From Mycobacterium simulans (GTDB taxonomy: Bacteria; Actinomycetota; Actinomycetes; Mycobacteriales; Mycobacteriaceae), in NCBI RefSeq assembly GCF_900232995.1, contig NZ_OCVX01000001.1:29670-93669 (forward strand): a stretch of 64,000 bases of DNA. Direction: 5' to 3'. How positions within the stretch are numbered: the stretch's first letter is position 1; each line of letters starts with the position of its first letter. The position numbers and the translations under genes are program-made. The notes beneath the pieces are model-generated. The model saw nothing but the letters and a program-made list of their open reading frames with translations, ran no database searches and was not told the origin of the DNA. Of the stretch, positions 10,376 through 20,175 are shown piece by piece.

Positions 10376-11604
10376 TAGGGGTTGCCAGGTCCGCGACGGG
10401 CGAATTCGGGGGCGTGCTCGGGCCGGACCCCGACACCGATGAAATATGCGGGCACAGCCGATAGCCAGGGCAGCCGCGCGACCAGACCGAGTAGGGCCGC
10501 CGGAGGAGTGGGATCCTTGCCGTCGAGCAATGGACCGAGCAACCGCCTCTGTAATACCCGCTGCACGGCTTGGGTCACCGCGGTGGGAAATGCGCGGCGG
10601 CGGCGGACGGCGGCTAGATCGCGATCGGTGACCCGATGCTGCCGCAAGGGTTCAGCCAATATGGTCGCGGCCGCGACGGCATCTTGGACCGCCAGATTGA
10701 TGCCGACGCCTCCTAACGGTGACATCGCGTGCGCCGCGTCGCCAATGCACAGCAGTCCATCAATGTGCCAGCGGCGCAACCGATTCACCCGGACGTCAAG
10801 GTGCTTGACATCGTCCATCGACTTCAGAGTTGCCACCGACCCGGCGGCTTCTGGTACCAGGGCGGCGACCTCGCGGCGAAACTCGTTGATGCCCCGTGCG
10901 CGCAATTGCCGGTCGCCACCCTTGGGCCCGATATAGGCGATCTGGAAATAGCCTTCGCGCGGGATGACGCCGAGGGCTTTGCCAGGGCCGATGCGAGGCA
11001 GGAAGGAAAACTCCACCCCGCCATCACGCGGCAGCTTGAACCACCAGACGTCGAAGTTCACCGGGTATTCGCGCGTCTTCAGCCCGGCCTCATGACGAGC
11101 GATCGACCAGCGACCGTCGCACGCCACGGTCAACTCGGCCCGCAGTTCACCAGGACCCTCGGGGCCGTCGTAGCGCACTCCGATGACCTTGCCCGCCTCC
11201 CGCAACAGCCCGGTGGCCTCGGTCTTCATCCGTAATGTGAAAGTCGGCTCGGCTTCAGCGGCCTCGGCGAGCAGGTTCAGCAGGTCCCACTGCGGAACCA
11301 TTGCTACGTAGGGATGGGGCTGCTTCAGACGCTCGAAATCGACGTAGGTCACCGAGCGCCCGTTTGATTCCAGTCTCGCCTTGCGGACCTCGGTGTAGGG
11401 CAACGCCGCGAAGCGCTCCCACAGGCCGAGCTCGTCGAGCAGCCGCATCGTTGTCGGATGCACGGTGTCGCCGCGGAAATCGCGCAGGAAGTCGCCGTGC
11501 TTCTCCAGCAACGTGACCTGCACCCCCGCCCGAGCCAGCATCAGCCCGAGGACCATGCCAGCCGGGCCGCCGCCGATAATCGCGCAGGTGGTTGTGTCGA
11601 CCAT
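10375..11604 (-). CDS. FAD-dependent monooxygenase-like oxidoreductase (Rv1751-like)
   Basis: The N terminus has the dinucleotide-binding motif GGGPAGMVLGLMLARAG. A middle DG motif and the FAD phosphate-binding GDAAHAMSPLGGVGINLA (about residues 280-297) are present, so this is a PHBH-type flavoprotein of 409 residues. Members hydroxylate aromatic or polyketide substrates using NAD(P)H. It resembles Rv1751 of M. tuberculosis, which neighbours fadD1 there as here. The stop overlaps the start of the Gfo/Idh/MocA gene by one base, forming a two-gene operon. Confidence 0.85.
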   Translation of the reverse strand: MVDTTTCAIIGGGPAGMVLGLMLARAGVQVTLLEKHGDFLRDFRGDTVHPTTMRLLDELGLWERFAALPYTEVRKARLESNGRSVTYVDFERLKQPHPYVAMVPQWDLLNLLAEAAEAEPTFTLRMKTEATGLLREAGKVIGVRYDGPEGPGELRAELTVACDGRWSIARHEAGLKTREYPVNFDVWWFKLPRDGGVEFSFLPRIGPGKALGVIPREGYFQIAYIGPKGGDRQLRARGINEFRREVAALVPEAAGSVATLKSMDDVKHLDVRVNRLRRWHIDGLLCIGDAAHAMSPLGGVGINLAVQDAVAAATILAEPLRQHRVTDRDLAAVRRRRAFPTAVTQAVQRVLQRRLLGPLLDGKDPTPPAALLGLVARLPWLSAVPAYFIGVGVRPEHAPEFARRGPGNP

Positions 11605-11668
11605 TAACGCCCAAGCATAAGGGCCGTTGAGTACGACAGGATCACCTGTTCAGTTGGCGACAGGTCCG

Positions 11669-13681
11669 CTAGGGGACAAGCGCCGAAATGTCATATGCGA
11701 TCGCTTGGCCGGCGTTAATGAGTATCAGAAGCTCAAGCGCGCCCGCCGCGGTAACAAGTGCCACGTCGGCCGCTATCGGGTAACCGACCGCGTTCACGAG
11801 CCCCATCGGGTCACCATGGATCGCTTGCTGTATCCCGTCCAGGAAGAGATTGATGTTGTAGGACGGTGCCGTGGTTAACACGGCGTTGGCAATGTCGGCC
11901 GTTGGCAGCAAAACCGTGTAGCTCCTTTCGGCAACCTTGGTGATCGTGGCGGCGACGTTGGTGTTCGCCGCCTGCAGATTGTCGATAATGCTGTCGATCG
12001 TGATCGCGTGAGGCGCTGGCGCAGGACCCGGCGAGGAACCGGATGCGGTACTACCCGGATTCAAGGTCAGCGGACTTCCCCAATCCATCGGTGACGGCAG
12101 ATCGAGGTTGCTGATGTCGTACGCGAAATCGCTTATTCCCTGCTGGGTGCCAGCAGCCAGAGCATCGAAGACGGTTAACGGGCTCACCTCAGGGAACAAG
12201 CCAAACGGAGTAGAGACATTCGGTGGTGAGGTCGAATAGCCATAGGCCGGGTCGCCATAGCCCAGGTTGACGATCACCTTCAAGTTCGGTTGAACCAGGT
12301 CGGCGAGTGGATTTCCGAGAACGGGCAGCGCCCGCAGCGGCTCCAACAGCGGCAAGTTCTCCGTGCGAATCACGTAGTACTGGGTCATGGTAGGGCCGAC
12401 CGTGTTAGTCAACGGAACGGCCGACGCAATCTGTTCAGGCGTGAGCATGAAGTAGTCGGTGTGCACATAGTAAGCGCCCGCAATGGCGTTGAGCGTTGAG
12501 ACGAAGTTGATCGGATACCGCGGGAAATCGGCGACGCCGTCGTATTCGATGGTGTAGATCCTGGTCGGATACAGATTGTCCGGAGTCGCGCCGGTGGCCG
12601 TCACACCCAGGCTCGGAAAGGATATCCCTGGAAACCGCGTCGCTACCCCTCCGTTGGGATTGTTGGGATTGCCGATCAGCGTGAAGGAAAGCTGGTCTGG
12701 CGGCGGCGGATTGGCCGACGCCGCGAGATTGGCCATCGTCAGGGACGAGATCGTGGCGCTCTGGGAGTAGCCGAACACAGTGACGTTACTGCCAGCGGCG
12801 AGTTGCTGCCGGATCGCACTGTCCAGAATGACCACGCCCTGGGCCACGGATGCGTCAAACGTCAGGTTCTTGACCGCGACCACGGGATATAACCCCTGTG
12901 GCGTAAAGAGTGCCTGCGCGATAGCCCCAGGGACACTGTGGCTGACGTATAGATCATTAGCTAATTGCACATATCTGGACGGAGGTATCGGCGTGCCGCT
13001 GCCACCCATGATCAGCGCAATCGTCTGTGCCGCAGCAGCTTTCATGACAACGCCGTTGCTCACCGAACTAGCTACGCCAACGTTTGATACGGCCGCCTTC
13101 GCGACCGCCGTATTGGCCTGGACAGGCCAGGCGGTACTAGCACTGCCGAGCAGGGCCTCGAGCTGCTGAGGCCAGGATGCCAACTGCGCGGCCACCGCCG
13201 AAGCCCCGGCGTGATAGCCCGCCAGCGCCGCCACGTCCTGGGCCCACATCTGCTCATACAGCGACTCAATGGCCGCGATGGCCGGGGCGTTCTGCCCGAA
13301 CAGGTTGGACGCCACCAGGGACACCACCTGCGCTCGATTGGTCGCAACGAGCGCCGGATGAACCGTCGCGGCCATGGCTGCCTCGAACTCAGCTGCCGCC
13401 GCCCGAGCCAGACCAGCCGCTCCTTCGGCATGGGCGGCCGACATGCTTAGCCAACCGACATAAGGTGCAGCCACATCCGCCATCGCCACCGACGCCGGCC
13501 CCAGCCACGATCCGCCCGCTAGCCCGGAGGTTACCGAGCCGAATGAGGTTGCTGCACTGTGCAAGTCGATGGCCAGATCATCCCAGGCCACCGCAGCGGC
13601 CAGCATAGTTGCTGGGCCCGCACCGCCAAACACCCGCGCCGAATTAACCTCCGGGGGCAGCACCACGAAATTCTGCAGCAT
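11669..13681 (-). CDS. PPE-family protein with C-terminal PE-PPE esterase domain
   Basis: The first ~175 residues form a PPE domain: VLPPE near the start, a GxSWxG-type motif (GGSWLGP) and the SVP-like stretch [23 protein letters not shown] alpha/beta-hydrolase domain follows (about 230-460) with the serine elbow GYSQSA; the nucleophile is Ser306. The last ~200 residues are less conserved. PPE proteins are exported by ESX systems, and PE-PPE domains have esterase activity on short acyl chains in tested members. GAAAGGA lies before the ATG. No PE partner is adjacent. Confidence 0.9.
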   Translation of the reverse strand: MLQNFVVLPPEVNSARVFGGAGPATMLAAAVAWDDLAIDLHSAATSFGSVTSGLAGGSWLGPASVAMADVAAPYVGWLSMSAAHAEGAAGLARAAAAEFEAAMAATVHPALVATNRAQVVSLVASNLFGQNAPAIAAIESLYEQMWAQDVAALAGYHAGASAVAAQLASWPQQLEALLGSASTAWPVQANTAVAKAAVSNVGVASSVSNGVVMKAAAAQTIALIMGGSGTPIPPSRYVQLANDLYVSHSVPGAIAQALFTPQGLYPVVAVKNLTFDASVAQGVVILDSAIRQQLAAGSNVTVFGYSQSATISSLTMANLAASANPPPPDQLSFTLIGNPNNPNGGVATRFPGISFPSLGVTATGATPDNLYPTRIYTIEYDGVADFPRYPINFVSTLNAIAGAYYVHTDYFMLTPEQIASAVPLTNTVGPTMTQYYVIRTENLPLLEPLRALPVLGNPLADLVQPNLKVIVNLGYGDPAYGYSTSPPNVSTPFGLFPEVSPLTVFDALAAGTQQGISDFAYDISNLDLPSPMDWGSPLTLNPGSTASGSSPGPAPAPHAITIDSIIDNLQAANTNVAATITKVAERSYTVLLPTADIANAVLTTAPSYNINLFLDGIQQAIHGDPMGLVNAVGYPIAADVALVTAAGALELLILINAGQAIAYDISALVP

Positions 13682-13812
13682 CGCGACGGTCCTTTCTCAA
13701 CCGAGCCGCTGGTGGCTGACGTGATGAACTAGGCGTCCGGACAGCGCATTTTCATCCGATGCGCTTACAACAGCGCACTCGGATGAAAGTGCGGACGGAT
13801 CCCGATGGGCGG

Positions 13813-14007
13813 TCAGATGCCGGTGTGCGTCGGCGCGCTGATTAGCGTGCCGCCTACTAGAGCCGGCGCCCCCTGAGGGATGTCGCGGCCAAGCGGGGGA
13901 CCCTCTGCTAGACATCCGGAGCCCGTCAGCGCAACCATCGCGAACAGGGCGGCAAGCACCACCAGCACCCGAGTAGTGAGTCGACGTTTCTTGCTCTTGA
14001 CGCTCAT
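13813..14007 (-). CDS. Small lipoprotein
   Basis: The 64-residue product has a basic N terminus, a hydrophobic stretch and a lipobox (LTGSGC), followed by a mature peptide of only about 33 residues. AAGGAC precedes the ATG at a normal distance. It lies 131 bases upstream of the PPE gene on the same strand and may share its transcript. No family is recognised. Confidence 0.6.
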   Translation of the reverse strand: MSVKSKKRRLTTRVLVVLAALFAMVALTGSGCLAEGPPLGRDIPQGAPALVGGTLISAPTHTGI

Positions 14008-14836
14008 CGATCAGTCCTTATCTGTGTTGGGGACCCCCGCAAAGGTGGGGATCCGTTGGATCGTTGTTTTGTTGTTTTGCCTCGTTTCCCATCCCCGACA
14101 TTGGTCGGTGGAGCGGAGTCGGGGTCAAGGTGGAGCGCCCGAAGCGCAGCGAGGACGAACGACCTTGAGGCCGAGGAGGATCCGCCGCATACTCCCGGTC
14201 GGTCGAGCGTCTGTGCCGAGGGGGTCCCCATCACATGTCATCTCTCATATGTCGATAAAACGGCCTGGCGTACGCCGAATAAATGCTAGCTTCAGTGCGG
14301 GCCATAATGGAACGTTTTCGGAAATTGCGGACGAACTTTTCGAATCGTCATTGGCGACCGGCCAATGCGCCTGAAAATAAATACTTCCTGCGGCCCACCG
14401 ATCGGCTCTCACCCTCCGACATGGCGTTGCCGTTGCCCACCGCGCCTCGCCCGACGAGGTCATTGCACACCTGAAATACCTTGGTAGCTAGGAATTTTGG
14501 TGAACCCCGTCGTCGGGGCGCATAAGACGTGGTCAAGATGCCGGGCGCCCACTAACCAAAAGTCGCGCATTCCATGCATTGGCGATCCGCTCGATTGACC
14601 AATGACTTGACATTGCGCTGCAAATACTTGCGTCAACCGTGGAACATTTCCACCGATGTCGACTATTTTTGCATTTGGAACTTAAGATTGGTATGCCATG
14701 TTAATTGTCAAGAATTTGGACACGGCCCGGGTGGGCGGGACCTTCGCCCACCCACACACGATGACATGGAGCTTCCCGCGTTGGTCCACGCAGCGCGCAG
14801 TGAGCTAGCGGCTTCGGCATAACATAGGCGAGTGCA
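14008..14836. other. Long intergenic region
   Basis: No convincing gene was found here. The left part is the inverted-repeat element (14023-14235). The right part is relatively AT-rich for this genome (about 14570-14720). It ends in a GGTGGGCG/CGCCCACC hairpin (14730-14752) that may be a terminator or leader structure ahead of fadD1. Confidence 0.5.
14023..14235. repeat. 213-bp element with 16-bp terminal inverted repeats
   Basis: The left end TGTGTTGGGGACCCCC (14023-14038) and the reverse complement of the right end (14220-14235) match at 15 of 16 positions. The inside has no gene and no target-site duplication is obvious. The structure resembles a miniature inverted-repeat transposable element or a dispersed intergenic repeat. 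Confidence 0.45.
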
Positions 14837-16534
14837 ATGTCTACCGGTCAAGCCGCACCGTCGAGATCCTCGGCAGCTACCTTGTACGTGACAGAAACGA
14901 TTCAAGCGCTCCTGCAGCAGCGGATGTCCGATTCAGCAGTTGCGGTGAAATACCTTGACCTGCAATGGACGTGGAGTCAGTATCTGGCGGAGGCGGCGGC
15001 GCGGGCGGCAGCTCTCATCGGTGCGGCCGATTCCGGCCGACCGATGCACATTGGCAGTCTGCTGGGAAACACGCCCGAGATGCTCGCCCAGATGGCGGCG
15101 GCTGGGCTGGGCGGCTACGTGCTCTGCGGTCTGAACACCACACGGCGAGGCGAAGCGCTGGCCGCCGACGTGAGACGGGCGGACTGTCAAATCGTTGTGA
15201 CCGATGCCGAACACCGAGCCCTGCTGGACGGTCTAGACCTGTCGGGCACGCAGATTCTTGATACCTCGACTTCGCGGTGGGCTGAATTAATCGGTGACGG
15301 TGGCACTTTGGTCCCCTACCGGCAGGTCGACATGATGGATCCGTTCATGATGATCTTCACGTCGGGGACCAGCGGAAATCCCCAGGCGGTGCAGGTGTCG
15401 CATTTGATGCCGACGTTCGCCGGGCGCAGCCTGACCGAGCGGTTCGCACTGACCCAGCGCGACACCTGCTATGTGTCCATGCCGCTGTTCCACTCCAATG
15501 CGGTGGTCGCGGGTTGGGCACCCGCCGTGGTTTCCGGCGCCGCCATCGTGCCGGCGAAGTTCTCGGCAACTAACTTCCTCCACGACATCCGCCGCTACCA
15601 TGCCACGTACATGAACTACGTCGGCAAGCCCCTGGCCTACATCCTTGCCACCCCTGAACGCGATGACGACACTGACAATCCACTGCGGGTAGCATTCGGA
15701 AACGAGGCCAACGACAAGGACATTGACGAGTTCTCGCGCCGCTTCGACGTCCAGGTCGAGGATGGCTTCGGCTCGACCGAGAACGCGGTCATCGTGATCC
15801 GCGAACCCGGCACGCCGCCGGGTTCGATCGGCAGAGGGGTCGACGGCGTCGCGGTGTACAACAGCGACACAATCACCGAGTGCGCGGTAGCACGTTTCGA
15901 CGACCATGGTGCGCTCACCAACGCCGACGAAGCCGTGGGCGAGTTGGTCAACACGATGGGATCGGGCTTCTTCACCGGCTACTACAACGACCCCGAAGCC
16001 AATGCCGAACGCATGCGCCACGGCATGTACTGGTCGGGAGACCTCGCCTATCGAGACTCGGAGGGCTGGATTTACCTGGCCGGCCGCACCGCCGATTGGA
16101 TGCGGGTGGACGGCGAGAATCTGGCGGCAGCTCCGATCGAGCGAATTCTGTTGCGCCACAATGCCGTAAATCGCGTCGCGATCTATGCCGTCCCGGACGA
16201 ATCCGTCGGCGACCAGGTAATGGCGGCGGTCGTCCTGCATGACGGCCACGCGTTCGACCCTGAATCGTTCGAAGCATTCTTGGCCGCCCAACCCGACCTC
16301 TCCCCCAAGGCCTGGCCACGATACGTGCGCATTGCCACCGACCTTCCCAGCACCGCCACACACAAGGTCCTCAAGCGCCTGCTGATCACTGACGGAACGG
16401 CCGTCGCCGGCGACGAGATCCTGTGGGTGCGCGAAGCTCGGGGCACCGCTTACCACGTTGCGTCGGGTAGCGGCTCGGCGCACCGATCGCTCGTGCCGGA
16501 TATTCGCAACACCGCATCGCGTACCCCTCACTGA
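14837..16534 (+). CDS. fadD1: Fatty-acid-CoA ligase FadD1-like
   Basis: This ANL-superfamily enzyme of 565 residues activates a carboxylic acid with ATP and transfers it to CoA. The P-loop-like motif is IFTSGTSGNPQAV (about 172-184), the adenine motif lies near GFGSTE, and the C-terminal catalytic lysine region is THKVLKR. The phrase GYVLCGLNTTRRGEAL and the neighbourhood match Rv1750c (FadD1). The ATG at 14837 has GGCGAG before it; a GTG at 14888 would match the shorter M. tuberculosis form. The last ~30 residues are unlike the family and run into a pseudogene remnant, so the 3' end may have been altered. Confidence 0.75.
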   Translation: MSTGQAAPSRSSAATLYVTETIQALLQQRMSDSAVAVKYLDLQWTWSQYLAEAAARAAALIGAADSGRPMHIGSLLGNTPEMLAQMAAAGLGGYVLCGLNTTRRGEALAADVRRADCQIVVTDAEHRALLDGLDLSGTQILDTSTSRWAELIGDGGTLVPYRQVDMMDPFMMIFTSGTSGNPQAVQVSHLMPTFAGRSLTERFALTQRDTCYVSMPLFHSNAVVAGWAPAVVSGAAIVPAKFSATNFLHDIRRYHATYMNYVGKPLAYILATPERDDDTDNPLRVAFGNEANDKDIDEFSRRFDVQVEDGFGSTENAVIVIREPGTPPGSIGRGVDGVAVYNSDTITECAVARFDDHGALTNADEAVGELVNTMGSGFFTGYYNDPEANAERMRHGMYWSGDLAYRDSEGWIYLAGRTADWMRVDGENLAAAPIERILLRHNAVNRVAIYAVPDESVGDQVMAAVVLHDGHAFDPESFEAFLAAQPDLSPKAWPRYVRIATDLPSTATHKVLKRLLITDGTAVAGDEILWVREARGTAYHVASGSGSAHRSLVPDIRNTASRTPH

Positions 16535-16715
16535 GATGGGCTACGCGATCCCCCGTGAGCACGCGGCGACCGCCGTACGCCCGGTCCGCGACGTTGCCAG
16601 CCGCTACGACGCACCGACACCTGTCGAAGCCGACACATTGCGTCCCGCATACCCCGACTGGGACGCGTTTGCCGCAGTCCGGTCCCGCCTCGACCCAAGT
16701 CCGATATCTACATGA
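16527..16715 (+). pseudogene. Remnant of L-gulono-1,4-lactone dehydrogenase-like gene
   Basis: In the third forward frame the text reads LTEMGYAIPREHAATAV and, after a short gap, TLRPAYPDWDAFAAVRSRLD. These correspond to two separated pieces of the C-terminal ALO domain of GulDH (Rv1771 has TEMEYAIPRENGREAL and TLRERYPQWDRFAAVRDRLD). About 75 intervening residues and the whole N-terminal FAD domain are missing. The remnant begins at the fadD1 stop and ends at the start of the PLP enzyme gene (ATGA overlap), so it marks an old deletion junction. Confidence 0.75.
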
Positions 16716-17704
16716 CCGCCTATCTACACCAGCGCTTCCCCGAGTTGGATGACACACTCGGACACGTCACCCTCGGCAACGCGCCCACGCCTGTGCGCCG
16801 GCTGTCTCGCCTAATGACCACATGCTCGTCGGTCTGGATCAAAGACGAGGGCGCCTACGGCAACGGCGGCTGGGGCGGCAACAAAGTCCGCAAGCTGGAA
16901 TGGCTGCTCCCTGAGGTCAAACGTCAACGCCGAAGCACCATCTTGACCTTCGGCGGCCTCGGCACCAACTGGGGTCTCGCGGTGACGCTGTACGCCCGCG
17001 AATTCGGCATCCATACCGCCCTCGCACTCATCGACCAGCCGGTAGACCAGCACGTCGAAGCCCAACTCAACCGCCTACGGGCATCCGGCGCCGACATCCA
17101 TCTCACCCACAGCAAAGCGCGCACGGTCACGGCCGCACCGTACCTCTACCTGCGCCACCGACGGCCCTACGTGTTACCCGCCGGCGGGTCTTCATCGCTG
17201 GGAGTGCTCGGCTACGTCGAGGCAGCATTGGAACTCGCCGCACAGGTACAGGCCGGCACATTGCCGGCACCGTCGTCCATCGTCACCGCAGTCGGATCGG
17301 GCGGCACGATCGCCGGCCTGCACCTCGGCCTCACACTCGCCGGTCTCACCGACACCCTGGCGATAGGCATCGTCGTCAACGACACGCTGCGCCTAGACCA
17401 CCGGTCGATCACATCGCTGGCACGCCGGGCAGTGCGCCTACTCCAAAGCCGCGGCGCGAACCTGCCGCCCACCACCCACCTACGAGCAGACCGCCTAATT
17501 CTTCTGCGCGACTGGCTCGGAGCCGGCTACGGCCATCCGACCAGCCAGGGTGCACACGCACTGCAACTCGCGCAGGAAACCGAACACCTCGATCTCGAGC
17601 CCGTCTACACCGCCAAGGCGATGGCAGCACTCTTCGACCTAGCCGCCAGCAGCCGACTACCCGAAGGGCCCACGCTCTACCTCCACACGAACGGGCCGCG
17701 CTAA
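16712..17704 (+). CDS. PLP-dependent deaminase / D-cysteine desulfhydrase-like enzyme
   Basis: This 330-residue protein has the fold-type II features of the ACC deaminase/D-cysteine desulfhydrase group: WGGNKVRKLEWLL near residues 53-65 (the lysine that binds PLP), the substrate loop FGGLGTNWG (about 77-85) and the glycine-rich phosphate loop VGSGGTIAG (about 194-202). It would deaminate or desulfhydrate a small amino acid in the cytoplasm. The start overlaps the end of the GulDH remnant. The exact substrate cannot be set. Confidence 0.8.
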   Translation: MTAYLHQRFPELDDTLGHVTLGNAPTPVRRLSRLMTTCSSVWIKDEGAYGNGGWGGNKVRKLEWLLPEVKRQRRSTILTFGGLGTNWGLAVTLYAREFGIHTALALIDQPVDQHVEAQLNRLRASGADIHLTHSKARTVTAAPYLYLRHRRPYVLPAGGSSSLGVLGYVEAALELAAQVQAGTLPAPSSIVTAVGSGGTIAGLHLGLTLAGLTDTLAIGIVVNDTLRLDHRSITSLARRAVRLLQSRGANLPPTTHLRADRLILLRDWLGAGYGHPTSQGAHALQLAQETEHLDLEPVYTAKAMAALFDLAASSRLPEGPTLYLHTNGPR

Positions 17705-18060
17705 CAGCGCCTGCTGACAGCGAGGTTGGCAATCAGTCCTCATTTGGCTCCCGACTACGGTGAGCGCTGCACTCATCCGATGACGGAGGCCATGACCCCC
17801 ATCACCGGCGACTCCCAAACCGCAGTTCGGGGGCATGTTGACCATCGACCGGTGCTGGTTGAGTCCCCTGTTGACACATTTCGACCCACCAACGCCCAAC
17901 CCCGCCAGCCCAACGACCTGCGGTCGCGACGACCGCCCCAAGTGGCCCAAGTCAGGGGTGCGGCGAAGGGGCCGAGCCGAACATTCGAGTTCGCCTGCGC
18001 GGATGATGGCACCGTAATCGTCGAGCATGGCCCATAACGGCCCGACATCACTTCTCCCGC
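17705..18060. other. Intergenic region, no feature seen
   Basis: All open frames here are short, lack family resemblance and appear to be chance. The region separates the PLP enzyme from the convergent vapBC pair. No clear hairpin or repeat was found. Confidence 0.4.
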
Positions 18061-18483
18061 TCAGACTTTCAAGGTTGGGGTGAAGGCTGCGCGAATTATC
18101 TGCTTATCACGAGTGGCGATGGTGAGGTTGCGCCGCGTTGCCTGTGCGACGAGCATCCGGTCAAACGGATCTCGATGTTCCCACGGCAGCCGGCCGGCGA
18201 AGATCGCGTCCGCAGAGTCGATCGCGAGTTCGGCGGCCGCCATGTCGTTGACGATGTCTGACCAGGCGGACAAAAGAGGATCCCCATCGAGGCGCCCGAG
18301 CCGCGTTTTAGTGGCTATCTCCCAGGCCGATACCGCCGACACCCAGACCGTACAACTTCTCTGCCCGAGAAGTTCACGAGCCTCGCGCGACACGCTTTCA
18401 GGGGTGGACACTAGCCACAACAGCGTATGCGTGTCGAGAACGACGCCGCGTGGCGTTGGCGCCGCTGACCCGGCGTCGGTCAC
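18061..18483 (-). CDS. VapC-type PIN-domain ribonuclease toxin
   Basis: The protein has 140 residues with the PIN-domain acidic residues in order: VVLDTHTLLWLV (first Asp), AWEIATK (Glu) and DPFDRMLVAQA (Asp pair), then IATRDKQI. VapC toxins are Mg-dependent RNases that cut tRNA or rRNA and are held inactive by VapB. The GTG start overlaps the antitoxin stop by four bases (GTGA), the standard coupling of such pairs. The RNA target cannot be predicted. Confidence 0.9.
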   Translation of the reverse strand: MTDAGSAAPTPRGVVLDTHTLLWLVSTPESVSREARELLGQRSCTVWVSAVSAWEIATKTRLGRLDGDPLLSAWSDIVNDMAAAELAIDSADAIFAGRLPWEHRDPFDRMLVAQATRRNLTIATRDKQIIRAAFTPTLKV

Positions 18484-18731
18484 GAATTGCCTTCCCAGGC
18501 TGCAAGTTCCGATTCTGGCAGCGGGTCGTCGAAATCCTTGGGGACGGCTAGGTTTGGTAGTTGGCCGAAGCGCCGCGGAGTCTCGCGGACCGGTACAAGC
18601 ACTGCGACGGGCCGACCGTGGTTGGTGATGGTCACGCGTGTGCCGGTGCGTTCCACTTCAGCCAACAACGCGTTGAGCGTGGCTTTAGCTTTGGTGCTCG
18701 TGATGGTCTTCTGCTGCACAGCACCAACCAT
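18480..18731 (-). CDS. VapB/Phd-type antitoxin
   Basis: The start is set at 18731, giving 83 residues. The open frame extends further upstream but through an AT-rich operator-like palindrome. The N-terminal half (SKAKATLNALLAEVERTGTR then VTITNHGRPVAVLVP) is the Phd/YefM fold that dimerises and binds DNA. The acidic C-terminal tail (DFDDPLPESELAAWEG) is the toxin-wrapping segment. A GTG four codons in is an alternative start. Confidence 0.85.
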   Translation of the reverse strand: MVGAVQQKTITSTKAKATLNALLAEVERTGTRVTITNHGRPVAVLVPVRETPRRFGQLPNLAVPKDFDDPLPESELAAWEGNS

Positions 18732-18759
18732 ACCAATGCAGGCTATTACGACTAGCCGC

Positions 18760-18774
18760 ACTAGTTCGTCTAGT
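18760..18774. promoter_or_regulatory. Candidate VapBC operator
   Basis: ACTAG-TTCGT-CTAGT is a perfect 5-5-5 inverted repeat 29 bases upstream of the antitoxin start, with a further ACTAG copy at 18750-18754. Antitoxins of this type repress their own promoter by binding such repeats. Confidence 0.5.
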
Positions 18775-18871
18775 TGAGCTGACAGTGTCGCACATGGCTC
18801 CGTCGTCACAGCCGCGCACTAGCACATACGACGCAACAACTCCCAATCCAGGCACGCCAAAGCCGGGCGCG

Positions 18872-19747
18872 TTAGCTACTCGATGGTGGCTCGGCCGGAT
18901 TCGTCGACGCCGGATTCGTCGTCTCGACGCTGGGTCTCAGGTGCCGCCACCAGCAGCTGATGTAGAGCATCATCGAAAGCACCAACACGACGACCACCCA
19001 GAGCACGACCTGGACATCGATTCGCGCCCCAAACGGGGGCGCGTTGGGAAGCGCATTACGCAGCGGTATCACTGCAAACAGCATCGCGGCATACCAGGTC
19101 GTCATAGGCGGCTGGAATGGTCGTCGATCACGCGCCGTTTGAATCGCGACGAAGGCGCCGATTCCGGCAAGCGCGACCAGCACAGCGATGATGATGAGTG
19201 CGAACGCCTCGGCGGTTGCCGACCGCTGCAACTTCACTTGGTACGTTGCAGGTACCCCGCCTTTGTTGGCCACCGGAATGTCTATATTCCAGCCGGGAAG
19301 ATGGTCGACGAATGTTACTGTCGCTCGTTCAGGTATCTGCTGGTCGCCGTGGAAGAGTTCGACCGTTACCTGCCCCGAATGGTAATGATCGAACGGCCAA
19401 TCATTGACGTTGCCGATTAGGGTCAGCGGAACAGGAAAGGTTCCGGGCAGCATGCCTTTCGACCAGGTGCGCTTGGTAGGCGATACCGCGGATGTAACCC
19501 TGACACCGAGGTCTTCTTTCAGACCAAGGGTTTGCGGATCAACCAGTGCAGGTCCGGGCGTAATGACGACGTTACCAACTAGCACAGTGTTGACCGACTG
19601 AACGTCGTCGAGCGTGATGGTGATAGTAGTCCCGTCCGGCGTCGGCTGACCGTCAATAACATTGTGCGGGCCGACGTTTCCATATAACACAGTTGAACCG
19701 ACATAGGCCGCAATCAACAGCACCAGACCAACGACGCCGAACTTCAT
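18872..19747 (-). CDS. DUF4436-like membrane protein
   Basis: The protein has one N-terminal membrane helix, a beta-rich extracytoplasmic domain of about 150 residues, and a C-terminal block of three helices (about 185-270) with a Pro/Ser/Thr tail. This order fits the actinobacterial DUF4436 family, whose function is unknown. ATG 19747 is preferred because GAGG lies eight bases upstream; a GTG three codons earlier is possible. Confidence 0.65.
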   Translation of the reverse strand: MKFGVVGLVLLIAAYVGSTVLYGNVGPHNVIDGQPTPDGTTITITLDDVQSVNTVLVGNVVITPGPALVDPQTLGLKEDLGVRVTSAVSPTKRTWSKGMLPGTFPVPLTLIGNVNDWPFDHYHSGQVTVELFHGDQQIPERATVTFVDHLPGWNIDIPVANKGGVPATYQVKLQRSATAEAFALIIIAVLVALAGIGAFVAIQTARDRRPFQPPMTTWYAAMLFAVIPLRNALPNAPPFGARIDVQVVLWVVVVLVLSMMLYISCWWRHLRPSVETTNPASTNPAEPPSSS

Positions 19748-19756
19748 CAGCCGCAC

Positions 19757-20175
19757 CTCGGCGGGTAGAAACCATCCCCAGACAATATGGCTCTCCTAAT
19801 TTCCCAAAGTGGTGACAATCTGATATTGGCCGAGATCTCGTCGAATTCCGCATGGATACGCGCGATCTGGACGAACGCGGCGCCTGCTCATACAAGTCCT
19901 TTCTCCGGCGCTGTGGTCAAAGCCCGCGCCAAACCGGCCTTCGTCTCGAACGCCACACCCACTAGACGTCCCCGAGCGCCAGGGGCGACACAACCCCCGA
20001 GTCGTGCATGCTAACCAATTCTTGACTCGCGTCCAGACTGACACACCGGGCCCACACGGCCGCCCATTTCGAGACCGCACTTCGCCTAAGAGCAAAGCAA
20101 AAACATGTCCGCGCAATCGACAGCGTCTGTGACGTCGGCGTGTCAGTTGGCGATCTTTCGCGGCCCGTTGCGGAT
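19757..20175. other. Intergenic region, no feature seen
   Basis: There are only short arginine- or cysteine-rich open frames without family resemblance. No tRNA, terminator or clear repeat was recognised. It separates two genes on the same strand. Confidence 0.4.

Noticed and set aside
15287..16531. 414-codon frame antisense to fadD1
   Set aside because: It mirrors conserved AMP-ligase codons; the plus-strand frame has all catalytic motifs.
17705..18060. Frames on both strands in the gap before vapBC
   Set aside because: Both are open because of base composition; neither has a recognisable domain or ribosome site.
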